A DNA stretch of 64,000 nt, taken from the NCBI GenBank assembly GCA_029781035.1, contig JAKOXK010000022.1, positions 1 to 64,000 of the forward strand. Direction: 5' to 3'. Under the pieces are notes generated by a model. It was not told where the DNA came from, searched no databases, and worked only from the letters and a program-made list of their open reading frames with translations. Within the stretch, counting starts at the first letter, position 1. The number at the start of each line of letters is the position of its first letter. Shown in pieces: positions 1 through 8,816 of this stretch. Position numbers and translations under genes: made by a program. The DNA comes from Armatimonadota bacterium (GTDB lineage: Bacteria; Armatimonadota; Fimbriimonadia; Fimbriimonadales; Fimbriimonadaceae).

Positions 1-365
1 CTCGGGCTGATGTTGGCCTCGTCGAAAGCGCCCCACTTGCCGAAGACGACCGGGCTGTGTTCCGACACGGGCACGAGGTTCCAGCTTCCGCCATAGTCGA
101 AGTCGACCGTCGTGCTAGCGTCGGCCGACTGGGTCTGGCCTTGGAAGTCCGAGAAGCCCAGGACGTTGTTCCGCGCGCCGGTCTGGACCCAAGGCGTGTC
201 TTGCCAGGCGTTGCGAAGGGACTGGGTCCGCACGACGGGCGCGCCCGTGGGTTCGGGTTCCATGGCGAGCCGCTGGCTCAGCGGCAACCCGTCCCTTTGG
301 CAGTTCGCGCATCCCGGCGAGATTGACTGCGACACGGGACACGGCCCGAGTGCGCGACTCTCCAT
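1..365 (-). CDS. Unrecognised protein, 5' part only (runs off window start)
   Basis: Open minus-strand frame from an ATG at 363-365 to the window edge, about 121 codons, so only the N-terminus is visible. Stop codons lie just upstream in the same frame. Composition is protein-like: a CxxC pair in CANCQRDGLPLSQRL near residue 20, then Asp/Gly/Ser/aromatic-rich sequence including FDYGGSWNLVPVSEHS. No signal peptide or membrane helix is evident. An internal ATG at 261-263 is an alternative start. The gene is divergent from tuf. The C..C.R.GLPL pattern loosely recalls N-termini of some VasX/RHS-type secreted toxins, but that is too weak to name it. Confidence 0.5.
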   Translation of the reverse strand, partial: MESRALGPCPVSQSISPGCANCQRDGLPLSQRLAMEPEPTGAPVVRTQSLRNAWQDTPWVQTGARNNVLGFSDFQGQTQSADASTTVDFDYGGSWNLVPVSEHSPVVFGKWGAFDEANISP

Positions 366-402
366 GCTGATCGTCCGGTTTCAGGCTTAGCCCTAGTCCG
401 AC

Positions 403-431
403 TTGACGGCGAGCCTGAAACCTGTCAAAAT
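403..431 (+). promoter_or_regulatory. Probable tuf promoter (sigma70-type)
   Basis: TTGACG at 403-408, a 17-bp spacer, then CAAAAT at 426-431 matches the sigma70 pattern (5/6 and 4/6). Transcription would start near 438, giving a leader of about 125 nt before tuf. Confidence 0.55.
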
Positions 432-561
432 CCTCCCTTGCGCATGGCGTTCCCTATGGGCGCGCCTGCCAGCGTTCGAATCCGGCCTTGGCTCTATGTG
501 ACCTTGGTGGCTCTGCCTCGTGCGGAAAAAACCGGAAGAGAGAAAAACAGGAAAACATCAA

Positions 562-1770
562 ATGGCACGAGCTAAATTCGAAAGGAAGAAGCCGCACGTC
601 AACATCGGGACGATCGGCCACGTCGACCATGGCAAGACGACCCTGACCGCCGCCATCACTGGCGTCCTACAGGAAAAGGGACTCGCAAAAGCCACCAAGT
701 ACGACGAGATCGACTCGGCACCGGAAGAGAAAGCACGCGGCATCACCATCAACATCTCCCACCAGGAGTACGAGACTGAGAAGCGGCACTACGCGCACGT
801 CGACTGCCCTGGCCACGCCGACTTCATCAAGAACATGATCACCGGCGCCGCCCAGATGGATGGTGCCATCTTGGTCGTGGCTGGAACCGACGGCCCGATG
901 CAGCAGACGCGAGAGCACATCCTGCTCGCCCGACAGGTCGGCGTCCCTTACATCGTCGTCTACATCAACAAGACTGACCAGGTAGACGACGCTGAGTTGA
1001 TCGAGCTGGTCGAGATGGAAGTCCGCGAGCTCTTGAGTGCGTACGGATTCGACGGCGACAAGACCCCGATCATCAAGGGTTCCGCCCGCAAGGCCCTCGA
1101 CCTCGTCGAGGCCGGCAAGGTCGATTTTGGAGACCAGCACGTCCAGTCCATCATGAACCTGATGGACGCCGTGGACAACTACATCCCGACCCCTGAGCGA
1201 GACGTTGACAAGCCGTTCCTGATGGCCGTCGAGGACGTCTTCACGATCACGGGCCGCGGCACGGTCGCGACCGGGCGTGTCGAGCGCGGCACGTTGAACA
1301 TCAACACCGAAGTCGAGATCGTCGGTATCAAGGACACCCGCAAGACGGTGTGCACCGGCGTCGAGATGTTCCGGAAGCTGCTGGACAGCGCACAAGCTGG
1401 CGACAACGTCGGATTGCTGCTCCGCGGCATTGACCGCAAGGACATTGAGCGCGGCATGGTCATCTGCAAGCCAGGTTCGATCAAGCCGCACACGAAGTTC
1501 GACTCCGAGGTCTACGTCCTGTCGAAGGAAGAGGGCGGGCGTCACACCCCGTTCACCACGGGCTATCGACCGCAGTTCTACTTCCGCACGACCGACGTCA
1601 CCGGTACGCTCCACCTTCCTGATGGCGTGGCGATGGTGATGCCCGGCGAGAACATCAAGATGACCGTCGAGCTGATCGCACCGATCGCCATGGAGCAGGG
1701 CTCCAAGTTCGCGATCCGCGAAGGCGGCCGGACGGTCGGAGCAGGCACCATTTCGAAGGTGTACGAATAA
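562..1770 (+). CDS. tuf: Elongation factor Tu
   Basis: 402-residue GTPase that delivers aminoacyl-tRNA to the ribosomal A site. Visible G motifs: GHVDHGKTT (P-loop), the switch I stretch ending [13 protein letters not shown], and NKTDQVDD (NKxD), followed by EF-Tu domains 2 and 3 ([32 protein letters not shown]). The start is set at ATG 562 ([20 protein letters not shown]) because homology begins there and AGGAA lies 8 nt upstream; an earlier in-frame GTG at 520 would add 14 non-homologous residues. fusA, rpsG and rpsL are not upstream; a strong hairpin follows, so it is probably monocistronic. Confidence 0.98.
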   Translation: MARAKFERKKPHVNIGTIGHVDHGKTTLTAAITGVLQEKGLAKATKYDEIDSAPEEKARGITINISHQEYETEKRHYAHVDCPGHADFIKNMITGAAQMDGAILVVAGTDGPMQQTREHILLARQVGVPYIVVYINKTDQVDDAELIELVEMEVRELLSAYGFDGDKTPIIKGSARKALDLVEAGKVDFGDQHVQSIMNLMDAVDNYIPTPERDVDKPFLMAVEDVFTITGRGTVATGRVERGTLNINTEVEIVGIKDTRKTVCTGVEMFRKLLDSAQAGDNVGLLLRGIDRKDIERGMVICKPGSIKPHTKFDSEVYVLSKEEGGRHTPFTTGYRPQFYFRTTDVTGTLHLPDGVAMVMPGENIKMTVELIAPIAMEQGSKFAIREGGRTVGAGTISKVYE

Positions 1771-1781
1771 GAAAGGAAAGC

Positions 1782-1807
1782 AGCCCCCGGTGACCCCACC
1801 GGGGGCT
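1782..1807 (+). terminator. Terminator hairpin after tuf
   Basis: A perfect 10-bp GC-rich stem (1782-1791 with 1798-1807) and a 6-nt loop, followed by CTTCTTGT. It lies 11 nt after the tuf stop and 19 nt before rpsJ, so it probably limits read-through. Confidence 0.75.
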
Positions 1808-1826
1808 CTTCTTGTGAAACAAGCCT

Positions 1827-2141
1827 ATGGCAGGAGCACCCACCATCCGAATCAGGGTCCGGGCCTACGACCACCGGATCCTTGACCAGAGCACCGAGAA
1901 GATCGCCGATTCGGCGAAACGCACGGGCGCCCGCATCAGCGGGCCGATTCCGCTTCCGACGAAGATACGGAAGTTCTGCGTGATCCGCGGTGCGCACATC
2001 GACAAAGAGTCGATGGAGCACTTCGAGCTCCGCGTCCACAACCGGCTCATCGACATCAAAGAGCCCACCAACAAGACGATCGATGCCCTGATGCGACTGG
2101 ACCTGCCCAGTGGCGTCGACATCGAGATCAAGACGGTCTGA
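1827..2141 (+). CDS. rpsJ: 30S ribosomal protein S10
   Basis: 104-residue S10 of the small-subunit head; it also acts in transcription antitermination as NusE in other bacteria. The sequence is typical from [16 protein letters not shown] through GPIPLPTK, the [21 protein letters not shown] segment and the C-terminal [10 protein letters not shown]. It sits 56 nt after tuf, in the normal tuf-rpsJ order, but it is followed by its own hairpin and then a large unrelated gene instead of rplC, so S10 is uncoupled from the rest of its operon. Confidence 0.98.
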   Translation: MAGAPTIRIRVRAYDHRILDQSTEKIADSAKRTGARISGPIPLPTKIRKFCVIRGAHIDKESMEHFELRVHNRLIDIKEPTNKTIDALMRLDLPSGVDIEIKTV

Positions 2142-2149
2142 AGGATTCA

Positions 2150-2176
2150 CGGCCCCGTGGCGTTGCCTCGGGGCCG
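2150..2176 (+). terminator. Hairpin after rpsJ
   Basis: Perfect 8-bp stem CGGCCCCG/CGGGGCCG (2150-2157 with 2169-2176) and an 11-nt loop, starting 8 nt after the rpsJ stop. It has no clear T-tract. It probably ends the tuf/rpsJ transcript. The rest of the gap to 2373 shows no gene. Confidence 0.55.
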
Positions 2177-2373
2177 CATTGTGTCTGGACCTCTTGAAGC
2201 TCTGTCGAGAACGTCCCATTTCATTGTCCCGGTGGCCAGATTCCCAGGTGTCTCGAATGTGACGGGTCGAAAACGTGAGAAGAGACGCAAGATTCACCGT
2301 ACTTTTCACAGGTTCTGTCGTACACTTCCTGTAGTCTTTGCTGGGTGCGTGTCTCAGCAGGCTTTGGATCACC

Positions 2374-5247
2374 ATGAGAATAGAGGAAACACCCGTTATT
2401 GCGGCCGTTGGCCCGCACTCAGTTGACACTCCGGACTACGGAACCGTCACCTTGGCAGCTTCACTCTACGAACGATGGAACACCGACGGCAAGGGAACCG
2501 TCGGATGGCCCGTCGCCGATTCCTTCACTTTGGCCGGAGGTGGAAACGCCGTCTATTGTGAGCGAGGCATGATCGTGGATCCGCCTCGGGGCGCGACCTT
2601 CATTGTTCAGGGCCGCATCTACGTCAAGTATCGCGCCCTCGGCGACGTTACAGGTTGGGTCGGGTTACCGACGTCAGACGAACAGGCTGCCCCCGGCAAC
2701 GGCAGGGTCTCCCACTTTCAGAACGCCGACATCTATTGGCGGTCAGACACGGGTGCCTACGAAGTGCATGGAGCGATCCGCGATCAGTTCCAGGCACAAG
2801 GGGGAACCGGAGGGTTCCTTGGATACCCACTGACGGACGAGAGCCCCGTCCTGCAAGGAGCCAGTGAGATTGGACGATTCAACCGGTTCCAGGGTGGCGT
2901 CATATATTGGAGCGGCCCGACAGGAGCATTTGAAGTCCACGGCGCCATTCGAGACCGTTGGGAGAACACCCACAAGGGGGCGACGGGCGATCTAGGACTC
3001 CCGTTGTCGAACGAACTGCGGACTCCGACCGACAGCTATCGTTATAGCAATTTCGAGCACGGCGTCATCGTGTTCCGCACTTCAGACGGTGCCTTGTTCA
3101 CGCTGACGCAGCTTGAGCTGTACCTCGCCAGGTTCGACAGCAAGGGCGACGACGGCTTTCTTCGGGGTTCCCAAGACGTGTACGTCCACGTGGACGTGAC
3201 CGCGAGCAGCGGCGAGGGCTATCACCAGAGGATGCCCTCCAGCGGCGACTACGGATCCGACGAGAACATCGAGCAAGTCATCATGACGATCGGTCGCATG
3301 CAGGGCGAAACCAGTGTCCACGTCAAGATGGACGGATGGGACTCGGACTGGCCCGATTCTGACGATCGCCTCGGCACAGTCGACCAAAACTACACCATCG
3401 AAAATCTGTGGGGCCTCGACGAGGACGCCACCCACTGGGTAGGCGACTTTATGGCCTCCTACAAGTTCAGGCAGATCGTCAACTACGATCCTACAAAGTT
3501 CAGGGAAAACCTGTATTGGCACTTCCACAATTTCGACACGGCAGAACTGTCGTGGCAGCAGTACGCGGCCACATTCAGCGACGTCAGCAACGACGAAAGC
3601 GTCGTGTGGCACCCGTTCGACCACGCTTATTACTCCTTGGTCTACAAAGGTGTGGCCAGTAGCGGCAACTGCTTCGGCATGTGCTGGGAATCGATCTTCG
3701 CCCAAGTCGGAAGGTCCATCTACCGTGAGCCGATCGCACTCGTGGCTCCGACGAACGGCAGCCGACCGGACCCGAACACCAACCACGAGGTCATCAACGA
3801 AGTCAATGTTAAGCACGGCTACCAAGTCAGCGGTGAGATGATCGACTGGTTCCTGGGGAAGTTCGTCCTCGGCCAGACTCACGACCCCGTCCGGGCGTTC
3901 AACGAGAGCCAGGCCCAGTTCGCGCAAGGTGACTACCCAGTCCTGGCCTTGACGAGCAAGAGCCTCTCCGTCGCCGGACATGTCGTCCGGCCTTATCGGT
4001 GGGACGATCTCGGCAACACGTTACGGATCTACATCGCCGATCCGAACAATCCGCTGACGGCCGCGACAGACGATCTGTCGTCGTTCATCGACATTGACAA
4101 GGCAAGCAACACGTTTACCTATCAGCACGGCGCCAACGATGTCTGGACGGGTGGCACGTGGTCAGGCGGGCGTATGTACTCGATCCCGTTTCACGTAGTC
4201 TGCCATCAGCCGAGAACGCCCTTCTGGGAAGTCCTCGGCCTGCTCGTGGCAGGAACAGTGATCATCCTGGGAGGTGACGCAGACACAGTACAGATTCGGG
4301 ATTCCAATGGCAAAACCTACTACGATCCGAACTTGACGGCTCCGCCGACGCTCCATGAACAAACGGCTAAAGACGAACAACGGATCCCCAACATGGCTCG
4401 GATCCATCTGACAGACGACGTGTCCGCGTTTCGGCGGCTCGTGACAAACCCGGGGCGGCTCTTCGTCACGCAAAAGAAGGCCCCTGAGGTGTACTACATG
4501 GCCCACACCCAGTCAAAACTCCACCTCGGGACTGAGCACACCCGTGAAACGCTGGGTTCGCGCGAGGTCATCGCGTCACTTGGTACAGAGGTCACCCCAT
4601 CACCGTCTCAACCAACGAACACGGAACACCTCCATTTCGAGCGCCCAGGCGGGAATCTGTCCGCCGCGAGCCGCTTTGCCGAGATCGCTGCGGTCCATCC
4701 TGGCAGTCCCCTGCCGACTGGAGCCTTGGAACACACGGTTCAGCAAGGAAGTGGGGCGTACACGTGGGGCGTGCGCAGCGCGCTGGGAGGAACGGTCGTC
4801 GAGGCACCTTGTATACAAGGCACTGCGGACCGGATCGTCGTGGAGAACGTTGGGACAGCCCAGCAGGCTTTGACACTCGATCCCGAGGGAGCCAAGACGG
4901 TCGCAATCCACGTCGCGGGCCGGTCAGACGTTCCGACAAGGGAGCGCTCGTTCACCGTGAGCGAAATGGCACTGAAGGCTGGACAGAAGATCCGGACGAT
5001 GATCGACGACGAAAGCGGCGCTCTTGTGATTGAGAACCCGGGCGATGCGACGCAAATGAACGTCGAGATTCGGTCGGGCGGACTCAACACGCAGCCGGCA
5101 GTCAGGACTGCCGTGCCCTTGGACGCCGCGAGCGTGACCAGGATCGCGCCGACCGCTTGGAGCCCGGCCACGATGGCGACGGTCAAGGTCAAGCTTGAGA
5201 AGCTTGACCGGATTGGCGGCGCACCCGTCAGCACCAGTGAGATCTGA
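2374..5247 (+). CDS. LGFP-repeat protein with papain-like cysteine peptidase domain
   Basis: 957 residues if started at ATG 2374; a TTG at 2338 is a weaker alternative. Residues about 40-250 hold at least four LGFP-type repeats (GWPVADSF, GWVGLPTSDEQ, GFLGYPLTDESP, GDLGLPLSNE), a module known from actinobacterial envelope proteins and thought to bind the cell wall. The middle carries what looks like a papain-fold triad: Cys433 in SGNCFGMCWES, His536 in AGHVVRPYRW, and Asp556/Asn558 in IADPNNP. The C-terminal ~300 residues look beta-rich and unassigned. No signal peptide is visible, which is odd for a wall-binding protein. The gene sits alone between rpsJ and rplC, with a terminator on each side. 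Peptidase activity is inferred from motifs. Confidence 0.75.
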   Translation: MRIEETPVIAAVGPHSVDTPDYGTVTLAASLYERWNTDGKGTVGWPVADSFTLAGGGNAVYCERGMIVDPPRGATFIVQGRIYVKYRALGDVTGWVGLPTSDEQAAPGNGRVSHFQNADIYWRSDTGAYEVHGAIRDQFQAQGGTGGFLGYPLTDESPVLQGASEIGRFNRFQGGVIYWSGPTGAFEVHGAIRDRWENTHKGATGDLGLPLSNELRTPTDSYRYSNFEHGVIVFRTSDGALFTLTQLELYLARFDSKGDDGFLRGSQDVYVHVDVTASSGEGYHQRMPSSGDYGSDENIEQVIMTIGRMQGETSVHVKMDGWDSDWPDSDDRLGTVDQNYTIENLWGLDEDATHWVGDFMASYKFRQIVNYDPTKFRENLYWHFHNFDTAELSWQQYAATFSDVSNDESVVWHPFDHAYYSLVYKGVASSGNCFGMCWESIFAQVGRSIYREPIALVAPTNGSRPDPNTNHEVINEVNVKHGYQVSGEMIDWFLGKFVLGQTHDPVRAFNESQAQFAQGDYPVLALTSKSLSVAGHVVRPYRWDDLGNTLRIYIADPNNPLTAATDDLSSFIDIDKASNTFTYQHGANDVWTGGTWSGGRMYSIPFHVVCHQPRTPFWEVLGLLVAGTVIILGGDADTVQIRDSNGKTYYDPNLTAPPTLHEQTAKDEQRIPNMARIHLTDDVSAFRRLVTNPGRLFVTQKKAPEVYYMAHTQSKLHLGTEHTRETLGSREVIASLGTEVTPSPSQPTNTEHLHFERPGGNLSAASRFAEIAAVHPGSPLPTGALEHTVQQGSGAYTWGVRSALGGTVVEAPCIQGTADRIVVENVGTAQQALTLDPEGAKTVAIHVAGRSDVPTRERSFTVSEMALKAGQKIRTMIDDESGALVIENPGDATQMNVEIRSGGLNTQPAVRTAVPLDAASVTRIAPTAWSPATMATVKVKLEKLDRIGGAPVSTSEI

Positions 5248-5263
5248 AGCCCTGGCTGGAAGC

Positions 5264-5295
5264 AAGGCCCCCGCCGCAAAGGCGGCGGGGGCCTT
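5264..5295 (+). terminator. Strong terminator after the LGFP-repeat gene
   Basis: Perfect 14-bp stem (5264-5277 with 5282-5295) around an AAAG tetraloop; the stem ends in CCTT then GTG. It lies 16 nt after the stop and cleanly separates this gene from the ribosomal operon. Confidence 0.85.
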
Positions 5296-5721
5296 GTGCG
5301 TATGTCGGGCCTTGGTCGAACCGAGTCCCTGATTCGATTTTGAGAAGCAAAACTAAGATCCTCACCTTTTCGGCGAACACTCAAGGCTTTGTGCGAGTCG
5401 TTGATTTGTTGGCCAGGCATGGCCCTGGCCGTAAAAGGTGGATGAGCGTGAGAAGGGGAATGACGGGGCATCCAAGTCCGGTGCCAGCCACGCATGACAG
5501 GACGGCTCGGCCTTGTTCGAGACGTGCACTTGTGGGCCCGCGCGCTGCCACTGAGACACGTCTTAGCCTCTCGCTTACCAAGGGGCGACGTCAGCTCGTC
5601 CATTTCTCCTGCGGTGTCCCCGCCTGTTTGGGGCCCCTCTTCTTCCAGGCGATTGGGGGAGATACTCGTGAACTGGTATGGGCCGTAGGTGCGACAGGAG
5701 CATACAGAAAGCCTGGGCCCG
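5296..5721 (+). other. Non-coding gap before the S10 operon promoter
   Basis: About 430 nt with no convincing gene on either strand. The plus frame that runs into rplC stays open through here, but its translation is rich in Arg, Ser, Pro and Gly, has no recognisable domain and contrasts sharply with the L3 sequence after 5973. A short near-palindrome around GGCCAGGCATGGCCCTGGCC (about 5411-5430) is the only structured element I noted. Confidence 0.5.
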
Positions 5722-5750
5722 GTGACCGTCCCATCGAGTTCTGGTATAGT
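5722..5750 (+). promoter_or_regulatory. Probable promoter of the rplC-rplE operon
   Basis: GTGACC (5722-5727), a 17-bp spacer and TATAGT (5745-5750) form a good sigma70-type promoter, with TGG immediately before the -10. It would give a leader of roughly 215 nt before rplC, consistent with rplC being the first gene of this transcript now that rpsJ is elsewhere. Confidence 0.6.
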
Positions 5751-5972
5751 CTCAGCGCTCGGACAACGAGCCTGAAGTCACGGCTTCAAGTGCCATCGCG
5801 CGGTAACCCAATTCGGGGCTCTGCCAAGGGTGCGGTCGGTACGCGGGAAGCTGGCGACAGGACAAGCCTGAGACAATTCGGTCGTCGGCCGGAGTGCCTG
5901 CCGCAGTGCGGGTTCTCTGACCGGCGTCTCAAACCCCTGGGAGACCAGGGCAGATCCAGTACGGAGGAAAGA
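5751..5972 (+). promoter_or_regulatory. Long leader of the rplC operon
   Basis: About 215 nt untranslated leader. It can form several hairpins, including CCCTGG/CCAGGG with a GAGA loop at 5935-5950, just before the ribosome binding site GGAGG at 5963-5967. In E. coli the S10 operon leader is bound by L4 for autoregulation; a similar role here is possible, but no sequence match to that leader was recognised. Confidence 0.4.
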
Positions 5973-6599
5973 TTGCTACCAGGGATCCTAGGTACGAAAG
6001 TTGGGATGACCCACGTCTTTGACGACGAGGGACGGTTCATTCCTGTCACGGTCATAGAGGCCGGTCCGGTCTACGTCACACAGGTCAAGACACCGGAGAA
6101 GGACGGCTATAGTGCCGTGCAAGTGGGTTTTGGCGATCAGAGCGACAAGCACCTGACCTTTCCCAAGTTCGGACATTTGAAGAAGGCCGGGCTGACGAAG
6201 AACGTCCGGCACTTGCGCGAGTTCCGAGTGGACGCTGTGGACGGGTTCGAGCCGGGCCAGGCGATCACAGCCGAAATCTTCAGCGCAGGCGAAGAGATCT
6301 CGGTGACAGGGACGAGCAAGGGTCGCGGCTTCGCGGGCGGCGTGAAGCGCCACCACTTCAAGGGCCAGCACATGACCCACGGTTACATGACCCACCGCAG
6401 GCCGTTGTCGAGCGGTGCCACGGGACCTCAGCGCGTGTTCAAAGGCACGAAGAAGCCCGGCCATATGGGCGACGAGAAGGTGACTCAGAAGGGTCTCAAG
6501 GTCGTCGCTGTGGATGCGGAGCGCAATCTGGTCTTGGTCAGCGGAAGCGTTCCCGGAGCGAACGGTTGCCTCGTGACGATCAACAAGGAGGCCAAATAA
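5973..6599 (+). CDS. rplC: 50S ribosomal protein L3
   Basis: 208-residue L3, an early-assembling large-subunit protein reaching toward the peptidyl transferase centre. Family sequence begins with LPGILGTKVGMTHVFDDEG and includes KGRGFAGGVKRHHFKG and RVFKGTKKPGHMG. The start is TTG 5973: GGAGG lies 5 nt upstream and homology begins exactly there. The open frame continues about 210 codons upstream, but that part does not look like protein. The central loop reads GYMTHRRPLSSGATGPQRV, slightly different from the usual SHGSHFHR-type sequence. First gene of the 13-gene operon. Confidence 0.96.
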   Translation: MLPGILGTKVGMTHVFDDEGRFIPVTVIEAGPVYVTQVKTPEKDGYSAVQVGFGDQSDKHLTFPKFGHLKKAGLTKNVRHLREFRVDAVDGFEPGQAITAEIFSAGEEISVTGTSKGRGFAGGVKRHHFKGQHMTHGYMTHRRPLSSGATGPQRVFKGTKKPGHMGDEKVTQKGLKVVAVDAERNLVLVSGSVPGANGCLVTINKEAK

Positions 6600-6602
6600 G
6601 AG

Positions 6603-7298
6603 ATGTCGAAGTTCCTAGACACCCTGAAAGAGCTGCAGGTCAGCCCAAACCTCTTGCACCGGGTGATCGTCTCGGAAGAGGCGAACGCCAGGCAGGGTAC
6701 GCAAAGCGCCAAGACCCGTAGTGAAGTCCGCGGTGGAGGCAAGAAGCCGTACCGGCAAAAGAAAACGGGCAACGCCCGACAAGGCACGATCCGAGCCCCA
6801 CACTATGCCCACGGTGGCATGGCACTGGCGGTAAAGCCACGCGGCTATGCCAAGAAGGTGAACCGCAAGGAGCGGCGCTTGGCCCTCCTCGGCGCCCTGG
6901 CCGACAAGGCGACTTCAGGTTCGCTCATTGTCGTGGACAAGATTGTGTTCTCGGCGCCCAAGACCAAGGATGCCGTCAGCTTCCTGGAGAAGAACGGTGT
7001 GGCCGATGTCAAGCGCGTCTTGATCGTGGTCGCCGAGCATGACGAAGCGACGGTCAAGAGCTTCCGAAACCTTCCCAACGTTGAGATCCGGACAGCGCCC
7101 CGCCGAGACGGCAAGGGTGAAGCGTTCAGTACACGAGACCTGCTGGTCGCCCACAAGGTCGTTATCAGCAAGGATGCTCTGGCCAACGTTGAGGCCGCTT
7201 ACAGCGGGTCCGAGGCGAAGTCCGAGGCCGCCACCGAGCCAAAGAAGCCGGCGGCCAGGAAGACGGCCGTAAAAGCCAAGAAGGAGGTTGAAGCGTGA
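6603..7298 (+). CDS. rplD: 50S ribosomal protein L4
   Basis: 231-residue L4, which lines the exit tunnel and in E. coli also represses its own operon. The conserved loop region is clear: ARQGTQSAKTRSEVRGGGKK then PYRQKKTGNARQGTIRAPH. The N-terminus is short: only about 20 residues precede the segment aligned with E. coli residue ~30, so the first beta strand of typical L4 is reduced. The C-terminus has a Lys/Ala/Glu-rich tail of about 30 residues. It starts 3 nt after rplC and its stop overlaps the rplW start. Confidence 0.96.
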   Translation: MSKFLDTLKELQVSPNLLHRVIVSEEANARQGTQSAKTRSEVRGGGKKPYRQKKTGNARQGTIRAPHYAHGGMALAVKPRGYAKKVNRKERRLALLGALADKATSGSLIVVDKIVFSAPKTKDAVSFLEKNGVADVKRVLIVVAEHDEATVKSFRNLPNVEIRTAPRRDGKGEAFSTRDLLVAHKVVISKDALANVEAAYSGSEAKSEAATEPKKPAARKTAVKAKKEVEA

Positions 7299-7642
7299 AA
7301 GACCCCCATACCATCATCATCCAGCCCCACATCACAGAAAAGTCGGTGGCCCTGAGCTACGGAGATCCACGCGTCAAGGACGACGGTCAGCTTCAGCGGA
7401 AGTACACGTTTCTCGTCGCCAACGATGCGAACAAGTTCGAGATCAAGATGGCTCTTGAGAGCATCTACAACGCAGGGAAGCGTGGAAAGGATGAGAAGAT
7501 CAAGGTCGAAAGCGTCCGCACTGTAAAGGTGTACGGCAAGACCAAGCGGCGCGGAATGCGGTCGAGTGGCCGGACGCCGGATCGCAAGAAGGCGATCGTA
7601 ACGCTCGCCAAGGGCCAGATCCTGGAGGACTACGGAGTCTAA
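7295..7642 (+). CDS. rplW: 50S ribosomal protein L23
   Basis: 115-residue L23, which sits at the tunnel exit and docks trigger factor and SRP. It begins [17 protein letters not shown] and contains the [20 protein letters not shown] core, the basic [19 protein letters not shown] loop and a final [14 protein letters not shown]. The start is GTG 7295 in a GTGA overlap with the rplD stop, implying translational coupling. It has a ~12-residue insertion after the first helix compared with E. coli L23. Confidence 0.96.
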   Translation: MKDPHTIIIQPHITEKSVALSYGDPRVKDDGQLQRKYTFLVANDANKFEIKMALESIYNAGKRGKDEKIKVESVRTVKVYGKTKRRGMRSSGRTPDRKKAIVTLAKGQILEDYGV

Positions 7643-7646
7643 AGCC

Positions 7647-8486
7647 ATGCCAGTCAAGAAGATGAAACCCACCTCGCCAGGTCGAAGGCACATGATTGCC
7701 TCGACTTACAGCGAGGTCACCAAGAAGAAGCCAGAGAAGTCGCTGACGGCCTCTCTGAACAAGTCTGGCGGGCGCAATCACACCGGCCGCATCACCTCGC
7801 ACCAGCGTGGTGGAGGCAACAAACGGCGCTACCGCATCATCGACTTCAAACGGGACAAGGACGGCGTCGAGGCCACGGTCATGGCGATCGAGTACGACCC
7901 GAACCGGACCTGTCGCATTGCTCTAATCCAGTACGAAACGGGCGACAAGGCGTATATCCTGGCCCCTAAGGGTCTTGCTATCGGGGCCAAGGTCAGCAGC
8001 GGGCCGGGATCGGACATCCTGCCCGGCAACTGCCTCCCGTTGAAGAACATCCCGCTCGGTACGATGGTCCACAACATCGAGCTGCAGCCGAACCGGGGTG
8101 GACAGATGGTCCGCAGCGCTGGTGGCGGGGCTCAGGTCATGGCCAAGGAGGGCAGCTACGTGACCCTTCGCTTGCCCAGTGGCGAGATGCGCATGGTTCA
8201 TATGGACTGCCGCGCGACTGTTGGCGAAGTCGGCAACGCTGAGCACGAGAACGAGCAACTCGGCAAAGCGGGCAAGAACCGCGGACGGGGCCGCAAGCCG
8301 CACGTCCGTGGCGTGGTCAAGAGTCCACGCGACCACCCGCACGGCGGTGGCGAGGCCAAGTCGCCGGTGGGCCGCAAGAAAGGCCCTGTCGACCGGTGGG
8401 GCAACAAGGCTCTCGGTCGCCGGACGCGCAAGAACAAACGCACCGACAAATTCATCGTGCGCAGGAGGCACGAAGCGAAGAAGTAA
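7647..8486 (+). CDS. rplB: 50S ribosomal protein L2
   Basis: 279-residue L2, essential for subunit association and peptidyl transferase assembly. Typical sequence throughout: [37 protein letters not shown], and the C-terminal [20 protein letters not shown] that includes the conserved His near the catalytic centre. Length is normal (E. coli 273). It starts 4 nt after rplW. Confidence 0.98.
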   Translation: MPVKKMKPTSPGRRHMIASTYSEVTKKKPEKSLTASLNKSGGRNHTGRITSHQRGGGNKRRYRIIDFKRDKDGVEATVMAIEYDPNRTCRIALIQYETGDKAYILAPKGLAIGAKVSSGPGSDILPGNCLPLKNIPLGTMVHNIELQPNRGGQMVRSAGGGAQVMAKEGSYVTLRLPSGEMRMVHMDCRATVGEVGNAEHENEQLGKAGKNRGRGRKPHVRGVVKSPRDHPHGGGEAKSPVGRKKGPVDRWGNKALGRRTRKNKRTDKFIVRRRHEAKK

Positions 8487-8490
8487 AAAC

Positions 8491-8512
8491 GGGTCGGGCT
8501 CCTGCCCGACCC
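8491..8512 (+). other. Intercistronic hairpin between rplB and rpsS
   Basis: Perfect 9-bp stem GGGTCGGGC/GCCCGACCC with a TCCT loop, 4 nt after the rplB stop and 16 nt before rpsS. No T-tract follows, so it is more likely an mRNA-stability or attenuation element than a full terminator. Confidence 0.6.
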
Positions 8513-8528
8513 ACACAAGGAACCACCT

Positions 8529-8816
8529 ATGGCGAGAAGTCTCAAAAAGGGTTACTTCATCGACGAGCACCTTGCAGAGAAGGTGCAGTCCATGAATGCG
8601 ACTGGCGAGAAGAAGCTGATCAAGACGTGGTCGAGGCGGTCGACCGTCACTCCCGACATGATCGGCCACACGATCGCGGTCCACGACGGACGCAAGCACA
8701 TCCCTGTCTTCGTGACCGAGAACATGATCGGCCACAAGCTCGGCGAATTTGCCCCGACACGGACATACAGGGGCCACGACGGATCGATCCCAGAGCGAGG
8801 GGTGCGGGTCAAGTAA
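8529..8816 (+). CDS. rpsS: 30S ribosomal protein S19
   Basis: 95-residue S19 of the small-subunit head. Clear family sequence: [18 protein letters not shown], the [20 protein letters not shown] core, and [16 protein letters not shown]. Normal length and no extensions. AAGGA precedes the ATG. A 137-nt gap follows before rplV, the largest gap inside this operon. Confidence 0.98.
   Translation: MARSLKKGYFIDEHLAEKVQSMNATGEKKLIKTWSRRSTVTPDMIGHTIAVHDGRKHIPVFVTENMIGHKLGEFAPTRTYRGHDGSIPERGVRVK

Noticed and set aside
667-1614. Long minus-strand frame opposite tuf
   Set aside because: A shadow of the strongly biased tuf codons; composition is unlike a protein and there is no start site.
3082-3981. 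Long minus-strand frame opposite the LGFP-repeat gene
   Set aside because: Val/Asp/Leu-rich shadow of the real gene; no start signal or domain.
5340-5972. A 210-codon N-terminal extension of L3
   Set aside because: Translation has no homology and a strong GGAGG-TTG start lies exactly where L3 begins.
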